Assembly: GCA_018821785.1 (NCBI GenBank) | Contig: JAHJLI010000287.1 | Location: 1 to 37,473 of the forward strand | Length of the DNA stretch: 37,473 bases | Reading direction: 5' to 3' | Origin: Pseudomonadota bacterium | GTDB taxonomy: Bacteria; Desulfobacterota; Desulfobulbia; Desulfobulbales; Desulfocapsaceae | In this document: positions 34,917 to 37,473 of the stretch, piece by piece | Layout: each line of letters begins with the position of its first letter | Position numbering within the stretch: the stretch's first letter is position 1 | The notes under the pieces: generated by a model | What the model was told of the DNA's origin: nothing | Database searches by the model: none | What the model saw: only the letters and a program-made list of their open reading frames with translations | Position numbers and translations under genes: made by a program

Positions 34917-36302
34917 ATGGACAGTCAGGCGAAGCTCAACAATTATCTCAATGAAAACTTTGACCGTATAGTCAGCATGCTGCAGGAGTGGCTGACCATA
35001 CCGAGTATCAGCACACTCCCCGAGCACGCGGGAGACGTTCAAAGAGCCGCCCAATGGGCGGTAGAAAGACTGTCGGCCATTGGCTTTCCTGAGGCAAGAA
35101 TCGTTTCCACCGCCGGACACCCCTTAGTCTACGCAGAATGGCAGGTTGATAGCCAACAACCGACACTGCTGATATATGGCCATTATGATGTCCAGCCGGT
35201 CGACCCGGTGCACGAGTGGTCTTCGCCGCCCTTTCAGCCGACCCTTCGGGACGGCTACATATACGGTCGCGGGGCCAGTGACGACAAGGGCCAGATTATG
35301 CTGGTCCTGGCCGCACTGGAGGCATGGGCCGAGACAAATACCACCCAGCCGGTGAATGTCAAAATCCTCCTGGAAGGAGAAGAAGAGGCCGGCGGAGCGG
35401 CAGTCGGCGACTATGTTCTGAACCATCCGGAAACACTTCGCGCCGACGCCGTACTGATCTGTGATACCCATATGGTCAATGCCGGGCAGCCGTCACTCAT
35501 TACCTCTTTGCGAGGTATTCTGTACACCGAAATCGCCGTGTCGGGTGCAAAAACAGATCTGCATTCCGGCAGTTATGGCGGAGTTGCCCCCAATCCGCTG
35601 CATGCCCTCTGCCTGCTGATCAGTCGCCTGAAAAGCGAAGATGGCAGCATCCACATCCCGCAACTGGCCTCGGCCATCCCGGCAGCATCACTTACTGAAA
35701 AACAATTCTGGCAGGAGGATCCCCTCCATATACAAAAGGAATTGCTGGTCGAAATGGGAGTGAATAAAATGGTGGGCGAGACCAGCTATCCGCCACTGGA
35801 GCGGATCGGCCTGCGCCCAACCCTCGAAGTTCACGGCATTCGCGGCGGTTTCAGCGGTGAAGGGGCAAAAACCGTAATCCCCGCACGGGCGGTTGCCAAG
35901 GTGAGCTTGCGTCTCCCGGCAAACCTTGACCCAAACGAGGTGTTCGGCTGGCTTCTTCAGGCCGTGCAGAGCAACATGCCTGCCGGGTATCAATTCCACC
36001 TCAGCAACCTGCATGCCGGGAAAGGTATATCAGTAAATCCGGACAACCCTTATATCCGTGCCGCCGCCGAAGCCGTTGAAGTCATATTTGGCACTCTGCC
36101 GGTCTTTATGCGCGAGGGTGGATCAATACCCATTGCCGCACTCTTCGACGAGGTGCTGCAGGTGCCGATAGTGCTGCTCGGTTTCGGCCTTCCCGGCGAC
36201 AGAGTTCATGCCCCCAATGAAAATTTCAGCCTGGACCAATTCCGTAAAGGGATGAAGACGGTTGCTGATTTTCTTGGACGTATCCGCCATTCCAAGCCAT
36301 GA
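34917..36302 (+). CDS. M20-family dipeptidase/metallopeptidase
   Basis: This 461-residue protein belongs to the M20 di-zinc peptidases (dipeptidase/CNDP-like group). The metal-binding His is in LLIYGHYDVQPVDP, followed by GRGASDDKGQIM (bridging Asp), EGEEEAGG (catalytic Glu pair), CDTHM, and HAPNE near the C-terminus. The dimerisation domain begins around TDLHSGSYGG. It hydrolyses peptides in the cytosol; the substrate is not known. The ATG at 34917 has GGAGG at short spacing. It overlaps the open frame of the VanZ-like gene but the two are separate. Confidence 0.95.
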   Translation: MDSQAKLNNYLNENFDRIVSMLQEWLTIPSISTLPEHAGDVQRAAQWAVERLSAIGFPEARIVSTAGHPLVYAEWQVDSQQPTLLIYGHYDVQPVDPVHEWSSPPFQPTLRDGYIYGRGASDDKGQIMLVLAALEAWAETNTTQPVNVKILLEGEEEAGGAAVGDYVLNHPETLRADAVLICDTHMVNAGQPSLITSLRGILYTEIAVSGAKTDLHSGSYGGVAPNPLHALCLLISRLKSEDGSIHIPQLASAIPAASLTEKQFWQEDPLHIQKELLVEMGVNKMVGETSYPPLERIGLRPTLEVHGIRGGFSGEGAKTVIPARAVAKVSLRLPANLDPNEVFGWLLQAVQSNMPAGYQFHLSNLHAGKGISVNPDNPYIRAAAEAVEVIFGTLPVFMREGGSIPIAALFDEVLQVPIVLLGFGLPGDRVHAPNENFSLDQFRKGMKTVADFLGRIRHSKP

Positions 36303-36315
36303 AAAAGGATGTATT

Positions 36316-36876
36316 TTGTCAGAAAAAAAACTTTACGCAATAGTATCATTGCTTTTCATTATTTTCCTTTACTCATGCTCGGGCCTGCTTCGCCAACTTT
36401 CGAATAGTATTCGACAATTGGTCGGCGACAGTTTGAACGTCCTGGTGACTGTCGCCCTCCTCACCATTCTGTTGTTTTTTATTTATTTCCGAAGACTTGC
36501 CATACAGCAAGAGCGTATTGTCTTCACTGCACTGCTGATCTCTTGCTATGGGCTGGCGTTTTGGTATCTGGGCATTCCGGAGGAACGACTGCACCTGCTG
36601 CAATATGGCTTGCTAACCTATTTCTTTTCCAGAATGATGCCGGATCGAATCCAAACGATACCCAGGTATCTGCTGGTTGTAAGTCTGGTGACTTTGGTCG
36701 GTGTCGGTGACGAGATCATCCAGGCCCTCAGACCGGACCGCGTCGGAGATGTCCGGGACGTGGTGATTAATGGTTTTTCCGCGCTGTTGGCACAATCCCT
36801 TTTTGTTGTGACATCAGTTCCTGATGCCACGGAATCAACTACAAGCCCAGAGCCACAGTCGTTGCCCAATCCATAG
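36316..36876 (+). CDS. VanZ-family membrane protein
   Basis: From the TTG at 36316 this encodes about 186 residues with four to five predicted helices. The VanZ signature is visible in the second half: EERLHLLQYGLLTYFFSR and VGVGDEIIQALRPDRVGDVRDVVINGFSALLAQ, where the E-x-x-Q-x-x and D-x-x-D-V-x-x-N motifs are typical. The TTG is chosen because AAGGA lies seven bases before it; the open frame begins earlier, at 36262, inside the peptidase gene. VanZ-type proteins are linked to glycopeptide or phosphatidylserine-related envelope traits, but the role is unknown here. Confidence 0.85.
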   Translation: MSEKKLYAIVSLLFIIFLYSCSGLLRQLSNSIRQLVGDSLNVLVTVALLTILLFFIYFRRLAIQQERIVFTALLISCYGLAFWYLGIPEERLHLLQYGLLTYFFSRMMPDRIQTIPRYLLVVSLVTLVGVGDEIIQALRPDRVGDVRDVVINGFSALLAQSLFVVTSVPDATESTTSPEPQSLPNP

Positions 36877-36889
36877 CCTGTCCCGGCAT

Positions 36890-36917
36890 CCCCTTGTATA
36901 AGGTACTAAACAAGGGG
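36890..36917. terminator. Hairpin between convergent VanZ-like and DUF3820 genes
   Basis: CCCCTTGT (36890-36897) pairs with ACAAGGGG (36910-36917) across a 12-nt loop. It covers the 3' end of the DUF3820 gene and the gap after the VanZ-like gene, so it may terminate in both directions. There is no long T-run. Confidence 0.4.
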
Positions 36918-37127
36918 GGCAAACAGATATTCAAGACCGTTGATCTTGATTTCATGGACAATAGCCAGCATCTGCCCCAATTTGCCTTCCGGAAACCCCT
37001 TCCGGGCAAACCAGACTACGTAGGGCTCCGGCAGGTCGATGAGCCGTCGTCCGGCATATTTACCAAAGGGCATCTTCATTGCCACAAGCTCCAGTAGGAG
37101 GGCATGATCGTATTCGACTTCGTGCAT
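36906..37127 (-). CDS. DUF3820 family small protein
   Basis: This 73-residue protein has the DUF3820 core MPFGKYAGRRLIDLPEPYVVWFARKGFPEGKLGQML, which is conserved in this family of small bacterial proteins (also described as putative quorum-sensing-regulated virulence factor). The name is not evidence of virulence here. It is likely cytosolic and its function is unknown. It lies downstream of cobT in the same direction with a 61-bp gap. Confidence 0.85.
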   Translation of the reverse strand: MHEVEYDHALLLELVAMKMPFGKYAGRRLIDLPEPYVVWFARKGFPEGKLGQMLAIVHEIKINGLEYLFAPLV

Positions 37128-37188
37128 TCTTTCTCCTCACTCTTTGCTTGATACATAAACGAAAATGACGTATATCAAAAAAATCACG

Positions 37189-37473
37189 CTACAGCGAGCC
37201 GCTGTCGACCCCCGCCTCGGCAAAAGAGGCCATCTCTCGCATCATCCGGCAGGACAGATCGATAAGGTTCATGGTGATGGCCGCCCCCGTCCCCTCACCA
37301 AGTCGCAGGTCAAGATCAAGGACCGGCTTAAGTCCCATGATCTCCAGGGCGATCTCCTGCCCCTTCTCAACCGATTTATGGCCGGCCACCAGATACTCCC
37401 CAACGCCCGGACAGAGACGATAGGCGAGAAGTCCTGCCGCCGTTGAGATGATGCCGTCCAGCACTACGCAGCA
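37189..37473 (-). CDS. cobT: Nicotinate-nucleotide-dimethylbenzimidazole phosphoribosyltransferase, C-terminal part (partial)
   Basis: The window ends inside this minus-strand gene; 94 C-terminal codons are visible. DGIISTAAGLLAYRLCP, the GHKSVEKGQEIAL segment, LDLDLRLGEGTGAAI and the final membrane-like AGVD region match CobT, which attaches ribose phosphate to dimethylbenzimidazole for the lower ligand of cobalamin. The catalytic Glu lies in the GEGTGAA stretch. It suggests cobalamin synthesis in the organism, consistent with the Co/Ni transporter. The 5' part is outside the window. Confidence 0.95.
   Translation of the reverse strand, partial: CCVVLDGIISTAAGLLAYRLCPGVGEYLVAGHKSVEKGQEIALEIMGLKPVLDLDLRLGEGTGAAITMNLIDLSCRMMREMASFAEAGVDSGSL

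Overview
The window looks like a chromosomal segment of a strictly anaerobic, Gram-negative bacterium, most likely a sulfate-reducer-type Desulfobacterota (possibly Desulfobulbales). That placement is inferred from gene content: PaaK/ACT/IorAB for aromatic and 2-oxo acids, rubredoxin- and ferritin-like redox proteins, DUF3786, a fused CbiMN transporter and selenocysteine use. No database search was possible. Base composition looks fairly even, and I saw no prophage, insertion sequence or CRISPR array.

Layout. Positions 1-675 hold the end of an rRNA operon (23S 3' end, 5S, terminator). Then come a DUF922-like lipoprotein, a DUF3786 protein, a small Cys-tailed protein and a 47-codon ORF (0.7-3.4 kb). 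A metal-handling block follows (3.4-8.0 kb): copA on the minus strand, and divergently a SAM methyltransferase interrupted by in-frame UGA, a CopZ-like HMA protein and a hemolysin III protein. A cobalt/nickel ECF transporter (cbiMN-cbiQ-cbiO) occupies 8.3-11.0 kb. The minus strand then carries an SbmA/BacA-like transporter, the DUF3999/DUF2339 pair, a PNPOx-like flavoprotein, a radical SAM protein and RNase PH (11.1-18.4 kb). After a 570-bp gap with RNA-like hairpins come a Ser/Thr kinase with tandem repeats, an ankyrin protein, a gamma-glutamylcyclotransferase-like protein and a chemotaxis receptor (18.9-24.6 kb). LysE and a paaK-ACT-paaK-iorB-iorA cluster run on the minus strand to 30.8 kb. 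A CBS-ACT protein, a compact redox operon (34.67 to 31.89 kb, minus), an M20 peptidase, a VanZ-like protein, a DUF3820 protein and a truncated cobT complete the window.

The central result is that two genes that look broken by TGA are best read as selenoprotein genes. (1) At 34433-34435 a TGA sits exactly at the catalytic Cys of a rhodanese domain (VIY-U-AIGGRS) in a rhodanese/ferritin-like fusion. (2) At 6635-6637 a TGA sits at the conserved Cys of an ArsM-like methyltransferase (WSQ-U-IGGA). In both, the frame continues into well-conserved family sequence, and an 7-8 bp hairpin with a G-rich apical loop starts 18-19 nt after the UGA, as expected for a bacterial SECIS. A possible second Sec (5951-5953) lies near the N-terminus of the methyltransferase, also with a SECIS-like hairpin. 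The Sec-rhodanese gene is translationally coupled to an FAD oxidoreductase of the type found fused to SelD (selenophosphate synthetase), followed by a double-rubredoxin/DUF2231 membrane protein. Together they suggest a selenium- or sulfur-handling redox system at the membrane. SelA, SelB, SelC and SelD themselves are not in the window.
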